64,000 nt of DNA from Rhizobium sp. RU36D (GTDB lineage Bacteria > Pseudomonadota > Alphaproteobacteria > Rhizobiales > Rhizobiaceae): positions 221,852-285,851 of the forward strand of contig NZ_FWXU01000007.1 of the NCBI RefSeq assembly GCF_900176345.1. The letters are read 5' to 3'. Under the pieces are notes generated by a model. That model saw only the letters and a program-made list of their open reading frames with translations, was not told the DNA's origin and did not search any database. This document shows, one piece after another, positions 8,013 through 17,346 of this stretch. Made by a program: the position numbers and the translations under genes. The first letter of the stretch is position 1, and every line of letters starts with the position of its first letter.

Positions 8013-9596
8013 ATGAGTCTGCAGGACACCAGCGAAAAATCCGCTCCCGACGAGGTCGAGCGCCTGGAGGCGGAGGCCGTCAATTCGGCCGCCCGCCGTA
8101 AACCACTCTACGAAGCCCGCAAGAAGATATTCCCGAAGCGGGCGTCAGGTCGTTTTCGCCAGTTCAAATGGCTTGTCATGGCGATTACGCTCGGCATCTA
8201 CTATCTGACGCCTTGGCTTCGTTGGGACCGCGGCCCCTACGCACCGGATCAGGCCGTTCTGATCGATCTTGCGCATCGCCGCTTCTATTTCTTCTTCATC
8301 GAGATTTGGCCGCAGGAGTTCTTCTTCGTCGCCGGCCTGCTTGTGATGGCCGGTTTTGGACTGTTTCTGGTCACCTCGGCCGTCGGCCGCGCCTGGTGCG
8401 GCTATACCTGTCCCCAGACGGTCTGGGTCGATCTTTTTCTGGTGGTCGAGCGCTTTATCGAAGGCGACCGAAATGCGCGGATGAAGCTCGATACCGCGCC
8501 GTGGAGCTTTGACAAGCTCTGGAAGCGCGTATCGAAACATGCGATCTGGGTCGCGATCGGTGTTCTGACAGGGGGCGCCTGGATCTTCTATTTCGCCGAT
8601 GCGCCCGATCTCGCCATGGATTTCATTCACGGCAGGGCCGAGCCCGTCGCCTATATCACGGTCGCGATCCTGACAGCCACGACTTACGTGTTTGGTGGCC
8701 TGATGCGGGAGCAGGTCTGCATCTATATGTGCCCCTGGCCGCGCATCCAGGCGGCGATGCTCGACGAGAATTCGCTTGTCGTCACCTATAACGACTGGCG
8801 TGGCGAGCCGCGCACCCGTCACGCCAAGAAGGCGATCGCAGCGGGCGGGCCGGTCGGTGACTGCGTCGATTGCAATGCCTGCGTCGCCGTCTGTCCCATG
8901 GGCATCGACATCAGGGACGGCCAGCAGCTGGAATGCATCACTTGCGCGCTGTGCATCGACGCCTGCGATGGGGTCATGGATAAGGTGGGCAAGCCGCGCG
9001 GTTTGATCGCCTATGCCACGCTTGACGAATACCAATCGAACATGGCGCTGGCGACCAACAACGGATCCTCGCCCATCGTGCCTGCGAACGTCCGCAAGCC
9101 GGACGGCAGCTTCAGCGACAAGGTCAGGCATTTCGACTGGCGGATCATCTTCCGGGCGCGCACACTTCTCTACATGGGTGTTTGGAGCGCTGTCGGTATC
9201 GGTCTCATCGTGGCGCTTCTCACCCGCGACCGGTTGGAACTCAACGTGTTGCACGACCGCAATCCGCAGTATGTGCTGGAATCGGACGGCTCCATCCGCA
9301 ACGGCTATTCGCTGCGGGTCCTCAACATGGTGCCGAGGCCGCGCGATATCATCGTGTCGATCGATGGCCTGCCCGATGCGACGATGAAGGTCAACGGCCT
9401 GGCCGCGGAGCAGGTCCGCTCCTTCACGATCTCGGCGGCTCCGGATGAAGTGACAACGCTTAAGGTCTTCGTGACGCTGCCGGGCGATCAGGCGGCCTGG
9501 CAATCGGAAGAAATCCGCTTCGTCATCAAGGATGCCGGCAGCGACGAACAGGATAGCTACACGGCCGTATTCAATGGCCCGGGGGTGAAGAAATGA
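8013..9596 (+). CDS. ccoG: cbb3 oxidase assembly ferredoxin-type protein CcoG
   Basis: A 527-aa membrane protein needed for cbb3 biogenesis, proposed as a copper reductase working with CcoI. Membrane helices appear near residues 50-70, 105-125, 175-195, 210-235 and 385-405. Two 4Fe-4S motifs are seen: CVDCNACVAVCP (Cys284, 287, 290, 294) and CITCALCIDACD (Cys308, 311, 314, 318). A C-terminal Ig-like FixG domain occupies about residues 410-520. The ATG at 8013 fits the family N-terminus; no ribosome site better than AAGAGG is seen. It overlaps ccoH by ATGA. Synonym fixG. Confidence 0.96.
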   Translation: MSLQDTSEKSAPDEVERLEAEAVNSAARRKPLYEARKKIFPKRASGRFRQFKWLVMAITLGIYYLTPWLRWDRGPYAPDQAVLIDLAHRRFYFFFIEIWPQEFFFVAGLLVMAGFGLFLVTSAVGRAWCGYTCPQTVWVDLFLVVERFIEGDRNARMKLDTAPWSFDKLWKRVSKHAIWVAIGVLTGGAWIFYFADAPDLAMDFIHGRAEPVAYITVAILTATTYVFGGLMREQVCIYMCPWPRIQAAMLDENSLVVTYNDWRGEPRTRHAKKAIAAGGPVGDCVDCNACVAVCPMGIDIRDGQQLECITCALCIDACDGVMDKVGKPRGLIAYATLDEYQSNMALATNNGSSPIVPANVRKPDGSFSDKVRHFDWRIIFRARTLLYMGVWSAVGIGLIVALLTRDRLELNVLHDRNPQYVLESDGSIRNGYSLRVLNMVPRPRDIIVSIDGLPDATMKVNGLAAEQVRSFTISAAPDEVTTLKVFVTLPGDQAAWQSEEIRFVIKDAGSDEQDSYTAVFNGPGVKK

Positions 9597-10090
9597 CTGC
9601 TGTGAGGGAAAAGCCAGGCTTTGTATTCACCGGCTGGCACATGCTGGCCGTGATGGTGGCCTTCTTCGGTGTGATCATCAGCGTCAATATGCTGATGGCC
9701 TATTACGCGACGTCGACCTGGAGCGGCCTTGTCGTGAAGAACACCTATGTCGCCAGCCAGGAATTCAACGGCAAGGCCGCGGGCATTCGCGCCATGCTGG
9801 CCACCGGCATTCGCGGAACGCTGACGGTGGAGAATGGCGAGATCGCCTATGCCCTGACGCTCGAAGATGGCAAGGCCGTGGAGGCCGATGCCGTGACGGC
9901 CCATTTCAAGCGGCCTGTCGGCGAGCACCAGGATTTCATCGCACCTCTATTGCCCGCCGCCGATGGCCGATATGCGGCACGTCACGAGGTGCTGCCGGGC
10001 GACTGGATCGTCGAGATCATGGCCATGAAGGGTGGCGAGACCATCATGCATGAAGCCAACCGGATATCGGTGCGTGGAGTGGTAAAATGA
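9593..10090 (+). CDS. ccoH: cbb3 oxidase assembly protein CcoH (FixH)
   Basis: A 165-aa protein with one N-terminal membrane helix (about residues 13-36) and a periplasmic beta-rich FixH domain. CcoH associates with the oxidase during assembly. The start codon overlaps the ccoG stop as ATGA, and its own stop overlaps the ccoI start the same way, implying translational coupling along the operon. Synonym fixH. Confidence 0.94.
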   Translation: MTAVREKPGFVFTGWHMLAVMVAFFGVIISVNMLMAYYATSTWSGLVVKNTYVASQEFNGKAAGIRAMLATGIRGTLTVENGEIAYALTLEDGKAVEADAVTAHFKRPVGEHQDFIAPLLPAADGRYAARHEVLPGDWIVEIMAMKGGETIMHEANRISVRGVVK

Positions 10091-12399
10091 GCTGCTGTGC
10101 TGCGGGAACCGAGAGCGCGCTGGACCTTGAGCGTCTGGACCATGCTCTGCCGACATCGGAAGAGATGCGGCTGTCGAGCCGCGACCTCGGCGAGGGGCTG
10201 CGCCAGATCGACCTCAGCGTTCCAGCCGTTCATTGCGGCACCTGCATCACGACGATCGAGCGGGCCTTGCGGCAATTACCCGAGGTCGAGCGGGCGAGGG
10301 TCAACCTCTCAACCAAACGCGTCTCCGTCGTCTGGAAGGACAAGGTCGGCGAGGTGGAGACGGATCCGGTGTCGCTCGCGCGTGCGATCGCCGCGACGGG
10401 CTACGAATCCCATCTGTTCACTTCGGCGGAGGAGGGGTCGGACGCGCTACGCAACCAGTTGATCCGCGCCGTGGCGGTATCTGGATTTGCGGCCACCAAC
10501 ATCATGCTGTTGTCGGTGTCGATCTGGTCCGGCGCAGATGCCTCGACGCGCGATCTCTTCCACTGGATTTCTGCGCTGATCGCGGCTCCGGCGCTGATCT
10601 ATGCCGGGCGCTTCTTCTATCAATCCGCATGGAATGCGCTCCGGCACGGCCGCACGAACATGGACGTGCCGATCGCGCTGGCAATCACGCTCTCCTACTT
10701 CGTGTCGCTGTGGGAGACGATCCATCACGGCCACCATGCCTGGTTCGACGCGACAGTCTCGCTGCTGTTCTTCCTGCTGATCGGCCGCACGCTCGACCAT
10801 ATCATGCGCGACAGGGCGCGTTCGGCCATCTCGGGCCTGGCACGGCTCAGCCCCCGCGGCGCCATGGTGGTTGGCGCAGATGGTTCGCGCGACTATCGAC
10901 CCGTCGAGGACATTCGCATCGGCGACCGGGTGGCGGTTTCCGCAGGCGATCGGATCCCCGTCGATGGCCTGGTTGCTTCTGGCGCCAGCGATGTCGATAT
11001 GTCGATCGTTAACGGGGAGAGTGCGCCCAATGCTGTCTCGACCGGCGAGCGGGTGCAGGCCGGCACGCTCAATCTCACGGGGTCGCTGATCATCGAAGCG
11101 ACGGCTACCGCGAAAAACTCCTTCCTGGCTGAGATCATCGGGCTGATGGAAGCGGCTGAAGGGGGCAGGGCACGGTACCGGCGTATCGCCGACCGGGCCG
11201 CCCAGTATTATTCGCCCGCGGTTCATCTGCTGGCGCTCACATCCTTCATCTTCTGGGGCCTCTACGACGGCGACTGGAAGCATGCCATGCTGGTCGCGAT
11301 CGCCGTGCTGATCATCACCTGCCCTTGCGCGCTCGGGCTGGCGGTGCCGGTCGTGCAGGTGGTGGCCGCCGGCCGACTTTATCGCAACGGCATCATGGTC
11401 AAGGACGGATCGGCCATGGAGCGGCTGGCCGAAATCGACGCGGTGGCCTTCGACAAGACCGGCACGCTGACCCTGGGCCGTCCGCGCCTGGTCGGAGCAG
11501 ACGAGATCAGCCGCGATGCGATGGCGCTGGGCGCAGGTCTTGCCGCTCATTCGCGCCATCCCCTGTCTCGGGCGCTGTGGTCGTCCGCCAGTGGTCCCGT
11601 CAGGCAGTTCGAGGGTGTGCGGGAGATACCGGGCGCCGGCATCGAAGCGGAAACTACCGAGGGTCTCTACAGGCTCGGTAGCCGGCGGTTTGCCGTTACA
11701 GAGGCCCGTAACGGCGATCATGCAGATCGCGACGACAGGGCGCTTTCCGAGGTGGTCTTGTCACGCGACGGACAGGAGCTTGCCGCCTTCCGCTTTGAGG
11801 ATACCTTGCGTCCCGGCGGCGAGGAGGCGATTGCCCGCCTGAAGGCTGAAGGGCTTTCGGTCGGCATATTGTCGGGCGACCGTGCCGGTGTTGTTTCAGC
11901 ACTGGCCGCACGCCTGCACATGGATCATTGGAAGGCCGAATTGTCACCGCGGGAAAAGGCCGAGTTCTGTGCCTCGGCCCAGGCTGATGGCCACAGGCTG
12001 CTGATGGTCGGTGATGGCATCAACGATGCTCCCGCGCTTGCCGCGGCTCATGTCTCGATTGCGCCGGCGACGGCCGCGGATGTCGGACGCCAGGCCGCCG
12101 ACTTCGTCTTCATGCGGCCGGGCCTGGAGGCCGTACCGCTTGCCATCGAAACATCGCGCCGCGCCGGTCGGCTGATTCGCGAGAATTTCGCGCTTGCCAT
12201 CGGCTACAACATCATCGCCGTTCCGATCGCGCTTGCGGGGCTTGCAACGCCGCTGATCGCCTCGATTGCGATGTCGACCTCCTCCATCATCGTGGTGGTC
12301 AACGCGCTGCGCCTCAACCGTGCCACCAAGGCGGAACGTGCGGCGCTGCGGGCGGCGGCGGTCGAATACCCATCTGCCGGTACGAGGTTAGCCTCATGA
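10087..12399 (+). CDS. ccoI: Copper-translocating P-type ATPase for cbb3 assembly
   Basis: A 770-aa P1B-type ATPase that exports copper to the periplasm for the CuB site of CcoN. A CC pair occurs at residues 3-4. A heavy-metal-associated domain carries HCGTCITT (Cys50, Cys53). Later come the CPC transport motif (Cys412-Pro-Cys414), the phosphorylation motif DKTGTLT (Asp456) and the hinge GDGINDAPAL (Asp643). About eight membrane helices are seen. The N-terminal extension and CPC motif fit the CopA2/FixI branch rather than the detoxifying CopA. It overlaps both neighbours by ATGA. Synonym fixI. Confidence 0.96.
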   Translation: MSCCAAGTESALDLERLDHALPTSEEMRLSSRDLGEGLRQIDLSVPAVHCGTCITTIERALRQLPEVERARVNLSTKRVSVVWKDKVGEVETDPVSLARAIAATGYESHLFTSAEEGSDALRNQLIRAVAVSGFAATNIMLLSVSIWSGADASTRDLFHWISALIAAPALIYAGRFFYQSAWNALRHGRTNMDVPIALAITLSYFVSLWETIHHGHHAWFDATVSLLFFLLIGRTLDHIMRDRARSAISGLARLSPRGAMVVGADGSRDYRPVEDIRIGDRVAVSAGDRIPVDGLVASGASDVDMSIVNGESAPNAVSTGERVQAGTLNLTGSLIIEATATAKNSFLAEIIGLMEAAEGGRARYRRIADRAAQYYSPAVHLLALTSFIFWGLYDGDWKHAMLVAIAVLIITCPCALGLAVPVVQVVAAGRLYRNGIMVKDGSAMERLAEIDAVAFDKTGTLTLGRPRLVGADEISRDAMALGAGLAAHSRHPLSRALWSSASGPVRQFEGVREIPGAGIEAETTEGLYRLGSRRFAVTEARNGDHADRDDRALSEVVLSRDGQELAAFRFEDTLRPGGEEAIARLKAEGLSVGILSGDRAGVVSALAARLHMDHWKAELSPREKAEFCASAQADGHRLLMVGDGINDAPALAAAHVSIAPATAADVGRQAADFVFMRPGLEAVPLAIETSRRAGRLIRENFALAIGYNIIAVPIALAGLATPLIASIAMSTSSIIVVVNALRLNRATKAERAALRAAAVEYPSAGTRLAS

Positions 12400-12551
12400 A
12401 TATGTTGATCTTTCTCATTCCGATCGCGCTGCTGCTTGGCGCGCTCGGACTGTTCGCGTTTCTCTGGTCGCTGAAATCCGGGCAATATGAGGACCTGGAA
12501 GGCGCGGCCTGGCGGGCGCTCGAGGATGACGACGACAGGCCGGCCGCCTGA
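12396..12551 (+). CDS. ccoS: cbb3 oxidase maturation small protein CcoS
   Basis: A 51-aa protein beginning MNMLIFLIP, with one membrane helix (residues ~3-24) and the family-typical FLWSLKSGQYEDLEG segment immediately after it, ending in an acidic tail. CcoS is required for insertion of redox cofactors into CcoN. Its ATG overlaps the ccoI stop (ATGA), closing the ccoGHIS operon. The gene is short enough to be missed by length-filtered gene finding. Synonym fixS. Confidence 0.95.
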   Translation: MNMLIFLIPIALLLGALGLFAFLWSLKSGQYEDLEGAAWRALEDDDDRPAA

Positions 12552-12650
12552 CGCCGGAAGTCTGTCGCACGCTCACGATTCCGCCTTGCCGCCTGCCCGG
12601 TAGAATGCGAGAAAGCCTCCCTAATCGATTTGCATGCGGAGGTCTTTGTC

Positions 12651-14081
12651 GTGCAGCAGGCTGAAATCGGACTGATCGGTCTTGGGGTCATGGGCTCCAA
12701 TCTTGCCCTTAACATCGCGGAAAAAGGTAACCGCATCGCGGTCTTCAACCGGACCGTCGCCCGCACCGAGGAGTTTCTCGGTGAGGCTGGCGATCTTGCC
12801 GGCCAGGTCATCGGCTGCAAGACGATGGAGGAATTTGTTGCCGCCATCCGCCCGCCGCGGCCGATCATCATCATGATCAAGGCGGGCGATGCGGTGGATC
12901 AGCAGATGGCGGCGCTGGCGCCGCTGCTGGCCAAGGGCGACATCATGATCGATGCCGGCAATGCCAATTTCCGCGACACCGTCGCCCGCTTTGACCGCCT
13001 CAAGGACACCGGCCTGACCTTCATCGGCATGGGTGTGTCTGGTGGCGAAGAAGGCGCGCGTCACGGACCTTCGATCATGGTCGGCGGTACCGAAGAAAGC
13101 TGGAAGCGGGTCGAGAAGGTGCTGACCTCCATCGCCGCCAAGTTCAACGACGAGCCTTGCGTCGCCTGGCTCGGCAATGACGGCGCCGGACATTTCGTCA
13201 AGACGATCCATAACGGCATCGAATATGCCGACATGCAGATGATCGCCGAAATCTACGGCATCCTGCGCGATGGTCTCGGCAAGAGCGCAGCCGAAATCGG
13301 CTCGATCTTCGGTGACTGGAACAAGGGCCGACTGAACTCCTACCTCATTGAGATCTCCGAAAAGGTGCTCGCGGCAACCGATCCGATTTCCGGCGGTGCC
13401 ATGGTCGATATGATCCTCGACAAGGCCGGCCAGAAGGGCACCGGCAAATGGTCGGCGATCGAAGCGCAGAACATGGGCGTGCCGGCCACCGCGATCGAAG
13501 CGGCCGTTGCTGCGCGCAGCCTTTCCTCGCTCAAGGGCGAGCGCGAGGCTGCTGAGAAGATCTTCGGCAAGCCGGAATACAAGTTCCCGGTCGCCTATGG
13601 CGACGACCTGAAGAAGGACCTGGAGCTCGCCTTGTTCGCTGCCAAGATCGGCGCCTATGCGCAAGGTTTCGCTGTCATGGCGGAGGCCTCGCGCGAATAT
13701 GGCTGGAACCTGCCGATGCCGACGATTGCCCGCATTTGGCGCGCCGGCTGCATCATTCGCTCGCAGTTCCTTGACGAGATCACCACCGCCTTCACCAAGG
13801 CGCCTGATGTCGCCAATCTGATCGTCACGCCGGCCTTCGCCGACATGGTCAAGGAATCGCTGCCGGCCCTGCGCCGCGTGGTGGCGGCTTCCGTGTCCGC
13901 CGGTCTCCCGGTTCCGGCGCTTACATCGGCACTCACCTACTTCGACGCCTACCGCCAGGGCCGCGGCACCGCCAACCTGATCCAGGCGCAGCGCGACTTC
14001 TTCGGCGCCCATGGCTTCGATCGTCTCGACGGCAAGGACTTCCATCACGGCCCGTGGGGCTCGGGTGCGGCGACGTTCTGA
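12651..14081 (+). CDS. gnd: 6-phosphogluconate dehydrogenase, decarboxylating
   Basis: A 476-aa enzyme converting 6-phosphogluconate to ribulose 5-phosphate with NADP reduction in the oxidative pentose phosphate pathway. The N-terminal nucleotide site GLIGLGVMG (residues 7-15) and VFNRT follow the start. The signature region MGVSGGEEGARHGPS and the catalytic segment HFVKTIHNGIEYADM are present, and the C-terminal all-helical domain ends with the tail GFDRLDGKDFHHGPW. The start is GTG at 12651, chosen because GGAGG lies eight bases upstream; the in-frame TTG at 12630 lacks this. It is monocistronic, with a strong terminator after it. Confidence 0.96.
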   Translation: MQQAEIGLIGLGVMGSNLALNIAEKGNRIAVFNRTVARTEEFLGEAGDLAGQVIGCKTMEEFVAAIRPPRPIIIMIKAGDAVDQQMAALAPLLAKGDIMIDAGNANFRDTVARFDRLKDTGLTFIGMGVSGGEEGARHGPSIMVGGTEESWKRVEKVLTSIAAKFNDEPCVAWLGNDGAGHFVKTIHNGIEYADMQMIAEIYGILRDGLGKSAAEIGSIFGDWNKGRLNSYLIEISEKVLAATDPISGGAMVDMILDKAGQKGTGKWSAIEAQNMGVPATAIEAAVAARSLSSLKGEREAAEKIFGKPEYKFPVAYGDDLKKDLELALFAAKIGAYAQGFAVMAEASREYGWNLPMPTIARIWRAGCIIRSQFLDEITTAFTKAPDVANLIVTPAFADMVKESLPALRRVVAASVSAGLPVPALTSALTYFDAYRQGRGTANLIQAQRDFFGAHGFDRLDGKDFHHGPWGSGAATF

Positions 14082-14106
14082 GGCACGTCGACAAGCCAGA
14101 CATGCG

Positions 14107-14136
14107 ACGGCGGCCAAGAGGCCGCCGTTTTCTTTT
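14107..14136 (+). terminator. Rho-independent terminator after gnd
   Basis: Perfect nine-base stem ACGGCGGCC/GGCCGCCGT around an AAGA loop, followed by TTTTCTTTT. Confidence 0.9.
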
Positions 14137-14232
14137 GCGGCACAAGGCGGGCAATCAGGGTATGGCCAATTGAAATGCTGATTTCGCCATGCAATGAAAT
14201 ACCGTGTCCCGAAACGGAAGGCGGTTTGTTGC

Positions 14233-14529
14233 ATGTTCAAGAAGCTGATGGCGTATACGCATTCGGGAAATACCTTGCTTGGCGACGTTGTTACAACGTC
14301 CGCCAGCGAAAAAGGCATGCTCTCGTCTTCGCATTTCGAATGGCGTGTTAAACGTACTCTTGATGGCGGCGACTACCTTATCGGGATCAAGATGAAACCC
14401 GACGGTTCCGTCGGAGCAGAAGGCTCGGCCTGGAACTATATCAATTTCGATCTGGAAACAGCCATCAGAATTCGCGACCGTCTCAATGACTGCATTACGA
14501 CGATTGAACAAGCTCGCGACAAAAAGTAA
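14233..14529 (+). CDS. Small hypothetical protein
   Basis: A 98-aa soluble protein that I do not recognise, predicted to be mixed alpha/beta and ending in a charged helix (ETAIRIRDRLNDCITTIEQ). The ATG at 14233 is preferred because GGAAGG lies about 12 bp upstream; an ATG at 14194 would add 13 residues but has no ribosome site. It stands alone between gnd and the convergent LacI gene. Local base composition is more AT-rich than that of the flanking genes. It could be an accessory gene. Confidence 0.55.
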   Translation: MFKKLMAYTHSGNTLLGDVVTTSASEKGMLSSSHFEWRVKRTLDGGDYLIGIKMKPDGSVGAEGSAWNYINFDLETAIRIRDRLNDCITTIEQARDKK

Positions 14530-14575
14530 GCCGGGCGCTTTCCCCGCTATTCCTTTCAAAACAGGATGTTAAGCG

Positions 14576-15613
14576 TCACTCCGGCCACATCGGCTGGCTG
14601 ACGCTCTGCAACGCCTCGGGCGGCGCGCCGTCGATGCTGGCGATGACGGCGCTGGCGAGCGAGCGGCCCGCCTGGCGCACGTCTTCAAAGGCTGTGATGA
14701 TTTCCGGGCGGATCCACTTGAGGATGGGGACCGCCTGCTTGGATACGAGATCAACATCGGTGCCAAGGCGCTTGTCGGCGGCTTCGATGGCGGCGTTGAC
14801 GGCAATGGCTGCGCTGCTGGATGAGCAGATTATGCCGTCAGGGGCGTCCGGCCCCCGCATCAGGGCCTCCAGGTCATCGCGAATACCGGAAAGCGGCGTG
14901 TCGATATTCACCTTTGTCTGCACTTCCTCGGCGCCGAAATCATGGAGCGCTGCCTGAAACCCGTTGCGGGTGTGCAGGTAGTAAGTCAGCGTGCTCGGCG
15001 GGTAGAGCAGGGCGATCCGTCGCCGCTTGCGCTCCTTTACCAGACGCTCGACGGCGCCGTAGGCAAAGGCCTCGTTGTCGAAGTCGTGATAGGGATGAAT
15101 GATCTCGCTATCGGTGCGGCCATGGGTGGCGAACGGCATGTTGTGCTCGCTCAGCAGCCGGATCCTCGGGTCGTTCGGCTCCGTGCGCGAGATGATCACG
15201 CCGTCGGCCGAGCCTGTATCGAGAATGTAGCGCACTGGCAGCATGGGGTCCTTGCTGTGGGAGTGCGGCGTGACGACGATGTGATAGGGCGTGCCGCTCA
15301 GCACTTCCGAAATGCCGAACACCATCTGGCTGGAGAAACCCATGATCTCCTCGTCGATGGACAGAACCAGCGCGATGACATTGGTCTTGCCGGTCCGCAG
15401 ACGCACCCCGGCGCGGTTGGGCTGATAGCCGAGTTGGCGTGCCACCATGCGCACGCGCTCCTTGGTGTCGGCGCCGATATCCGGCGCATCCTTCAAGGCG
15501 CGTGAAACCGTGGTGATACCGAGGCCTGTCATGAAGGCGATGGTCTTGAGCGTCGGGCGCACGGGTGCCAACCCCGCGGCCGCCTGTGCCGCGCTTCTAG
15601 TGTCTTGTACCAT
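14576..15613 (-). CDS. LacI-family transcriptional regulator of the sugar locus
   Basis: A 345-aa repressor/activator. The N-terminal helix-turn-helix is TLKTIAFMTGLGITTVSRAL (residues ~21-40), followed by the hinge region with LGYQPNRAGVRLRTGKT and a periplasmic-binding-protein-like sugar-sensing domain (IALVLSIDEEIMGF onward). The architecture resembles rhizobial AglR. It is divergent from the ABC-transporter operon, with 451 bp between the start codons, so it probably controls that operon and itself in response to an imported sugar. The ATG at 15613 is the first Met before the conserved region; no clear ribosome site is seen. Confidence 0.88.
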   Translation of the reverse strand: MVQDTRSAAQAAAGLAPVRPTLKTIAFMTGLGITTVSRALKDAPDIGADTKERVRMVARQLGYQPNRAGVRLRTGKTNVIALVLSIDEEIMGFSSQMVFGISEVLSGTPYHIVVTPHSHSKDPMLPVRYILDTGSADGVIISRTEPNDPRIRLLSEHNMPFATHGRTDSEIIHPYHDFDNEAFAYGAVERLVKERKRRRIALLYPPSTLTYYLHTRNGFQAALHDFGAEEVQTKVNIDTPLSGIRDDLEALMRGPDAPDGIICSSSSAAIAVNAAIEAADKRLGTDVDLVSKQAVPILKWIRPEIITAFEDVRQAGRSLASAVIASIDGAPPEALQSVSQPMWPE

Positions 15614-16064
15614 GGGGCCCCCGTCGATGCATTGGCCATTCTTATACTGCTTATTGTCAGCGGCTGTAAACGAACGCGTTTTGCCTCGCGCGGCCACCAC
15701 TAGCGTTAATAACTGTAACGATACAGGTCTATTGTCGAGCGGTTTTTGCAGGCAAAACTTTTGCGCGAATAATCTGCAGTTGTTGGTGCTGCGCGAAAGC
15801 CTATCTTCGCATCCGCAAAACTGCGTAACGGAAGGCGTTGTGCTAAAATTGACGAAAATGACCCGCAAATGCTCGGATATACAACGATAATTCGGGTTGG
15901 TTGCGTTGCGAGAGATGCAAAATTGATCATTTAATCGACTCCAATATAGCGCTTATCTCAGGTTGAAATTCATCACGAAAGAAAAAATTTTGATGCTGCG
16001 GTTGCGTCTTTAAATCGTTTCGAATAGGTTTTTCCGGCAACGTTTCAGTGAGGGAGGAGAACTC
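15614..16064. other. Divergent control region, lacI-type gene / sugar ABC operon, 451 bp
   Basis: No coding region is supported. The interval is markedly AT-rich compared with its surroundings. It contains the overlapping inverted repeats at 15744-15764, two copies of TGCGCGAA (15762-15769 and 15790-15797), and a ribosome site GGGAGGAG just before the SBP start. It must hold both divergent promoters, but no -35/-10 pair is convincing enough to list. Confidence 0.7.
15744..15764. promoter_or_regulatory. Overlapping inverted repeats, three TTTTGC/GCAAAA half-sites
   Basis: Three alternating half-sites TTTTGC, GCAAAA and TTTTGC are packed with two- and one-base spacers, giving two overlapping perfect palindromes (15744-15757 and 15752-15764). 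They sit 131 bp before the LacI-type start and 300 bp before the SBP start. They are candidate operators for the LacI-type regulator, but the same 14-bp core also occurs at 2612-2625 before an unrelated gene, so another regulator is possible. Confidence 0.5.
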
Positions 16065-17300
16065 ATGAATTTTCGTAGCGTAGCGGCAGCTCTCGCCGCC
16101 AGCGTAGTATTGCCGTTCACTGCTGCCCAGGCAGCTGATCTCGAAGTCACCCATTGGTGGACCTCGGGTGGTGAAGCCGCCGCCGTGGCCGAACTGGCAA
16201 AGGCCTTCGATGCCACCGGCAACAAATGGGTCGACGGCGCTATCGCCGGTTCCGGCGGCACCGCTCGCCCGATCATGATCAGCCGCATCACCGGCGGCGA
16301 CCCGATGGGTGCCACCCAGTTCAACCACGGCCGTCAGGCTGAGGAACTGGCGCAGTCCGGCCTGATGCGCGATCTCACCGCTCTGGCTGAGAAGGAAAAA
16401 TGGCGCGAGATCATCAAGCCGGTCAGCCTGCTGGATAGCTGCACGATCGACGGCAAGATCTATTGCGCGCCGGTCAACATCCACTCTTGGCAGTGGCTGT
16501 GGCTGTCGAATGGTGCATTTGAGAAGGCCGGCGTTCCGGTTCCGAAGAACTGGGATGAGTTCGTGGCCGCAGGCCCGGCGCTGCAGAAGGCCGGCATTCA
16601 GCCGCTCGCCATCGGTGGTCAGCCCTGGCAGGCAAACGGCGCCTTCGGCGTTCTCATGATCGCCATTGCCGGCAAGGACACGTATCTCAAGGTCTTCCAG
16701 GACAAGGACGAGGAAGTAGCCGCGGGCCCAGATATCGCCAAGGTCTTCAAGGCTGCCGACGATGCGCGCCGCCTGTCGAAGGGCAGCAACGTGCAGGATT
16801 GGAACCAGGCAACCAACCTCGTGATCACCGGCAAGGCCGGCGGTCAGATCATGGGTGACTGGGCGCAGGGCGAATTCCAGCTCGCCGGCCAGGTTGCTGG
16901 CAAGGACTATACCTGCCTTCCGGGTCTCGGCGTCAACGAGATCATCACGACGGGTGGCGACGCCTTCTACTTCCCGCTGCTGAAGGACGAAGAAAAGTCC
17001 AAGGCGCAGGAAGCCTTGGCATCGACGCTGGTCAACCCGAAGACGCAGGTTGCCTTCAACCTGAAGAAGGGCTCCCTGCCGATCCGCGGCGACGTTGATC
17101 TGGCTGCTGCCAACGACTGCATGAAGAAGGGACTTGAGATCCTGGCCAAGGGCAATGTGCTCGTCAGCACCGACCAGCTGATGTCGGCCGATAGCCAGAA
17201 GCAGACCGAAGACCTGTTCTCCGAGTTCTTCGCCAACGAGTCGATCACGCCTGAAGCTGCCCAGAAGCGCTTCGCCGAGATCATCGCATCTGCCGACTGA
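16065..17300 (+). CDS. Sugar ABC transporter substrate-binding protein
   Basis: A 411-aa family-1 (MalE-type) solute-binding protein. A signal peptide occupies about residues 1-24, with likely cleavage after AQA and mature start ADLEVTHWWTSGGE, the usual N-terminus of CUT1 oligosaccharide binders. It is the first gene of the operon with two MalF/MalG-type permeases and a MalK-type ATPase. The ligand is unknown; linked GH2 beta-mannosidase-like and GH43 beta-xylosidase-like enzymes suggest plant beta-manno- or xylo-oligosaccharides. GGAGGAG lies seven bases before the ATG. A strong stem-loop follows the stop, common where the binding protein must be made in excess. Confidence 0.93.
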   Translation: MNFRSVAAALAASVVLPFTAAQAADLEVTHWWTSGGEAAAVAELAKAFDATGNKWVDGAIAGSGGTARPIMISRITGGDPMGATQFNHGRQAEELAQSGLMRDLTALAEKEKWREIIKPVSLLDSCTIDGKIYCAPVNIHSWQWLWLSNGAFEKAGVPVPKNWDEFVAAGPALQKAGIQPLAIGGQPWQANGAFGVLMIAIAGKDTYLKVFQDKDEEVAAGPDIAKVFKAADDARRLSKGSNVQDWNQATNLVITGKAGGQIMGDWAQGEFQLAGQVAGKDYTCLPGLGVNEIITTGGDAFYFPLLKDEEKSKAQEALASTLVNPKTQVAFNLKKGSLPIRGDVDLAAANDCMKKGLEILAKGNVLVSTDQLMSADSQKQTEDLFSEFFANESITPEAAQKRFAEIIASAD

Positions 17301-17316
17301 TCGCATCTCCGACAAC

Positions 17317-17346
17317 GGACCGGCTTCGCTCAGGTGAAGCCGGTCC
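17317..17346 (+). promoter_or_regulatory. Intercistronic stem-loop after the SBP gene
   Basis: A perfect eleven-base stem (GGACCGGCTTC with GAAGCCGGTCC, loop 17328-17335) lies between the binding-protein and first permease genes. No T-run follows. The likely role is partial termination or 3' protection of the SBP message, giving more binding protein than permease. Confidence 0.7.

Noticed and set aside
8145..9503. 452-aa open frame antisense to ccoG
   Set aside because: It is opposite the iron-sulfur motifs and membrane helices of ccoG; product composition is that of an antisense frame.
12621..14318. 565-aa open frame antisense to gnd
   Set aside because: It lies opposite a full-length gnd with all family motifs. 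Its product is low-complexity and matches the antisense artefact expected from high third-position GC.
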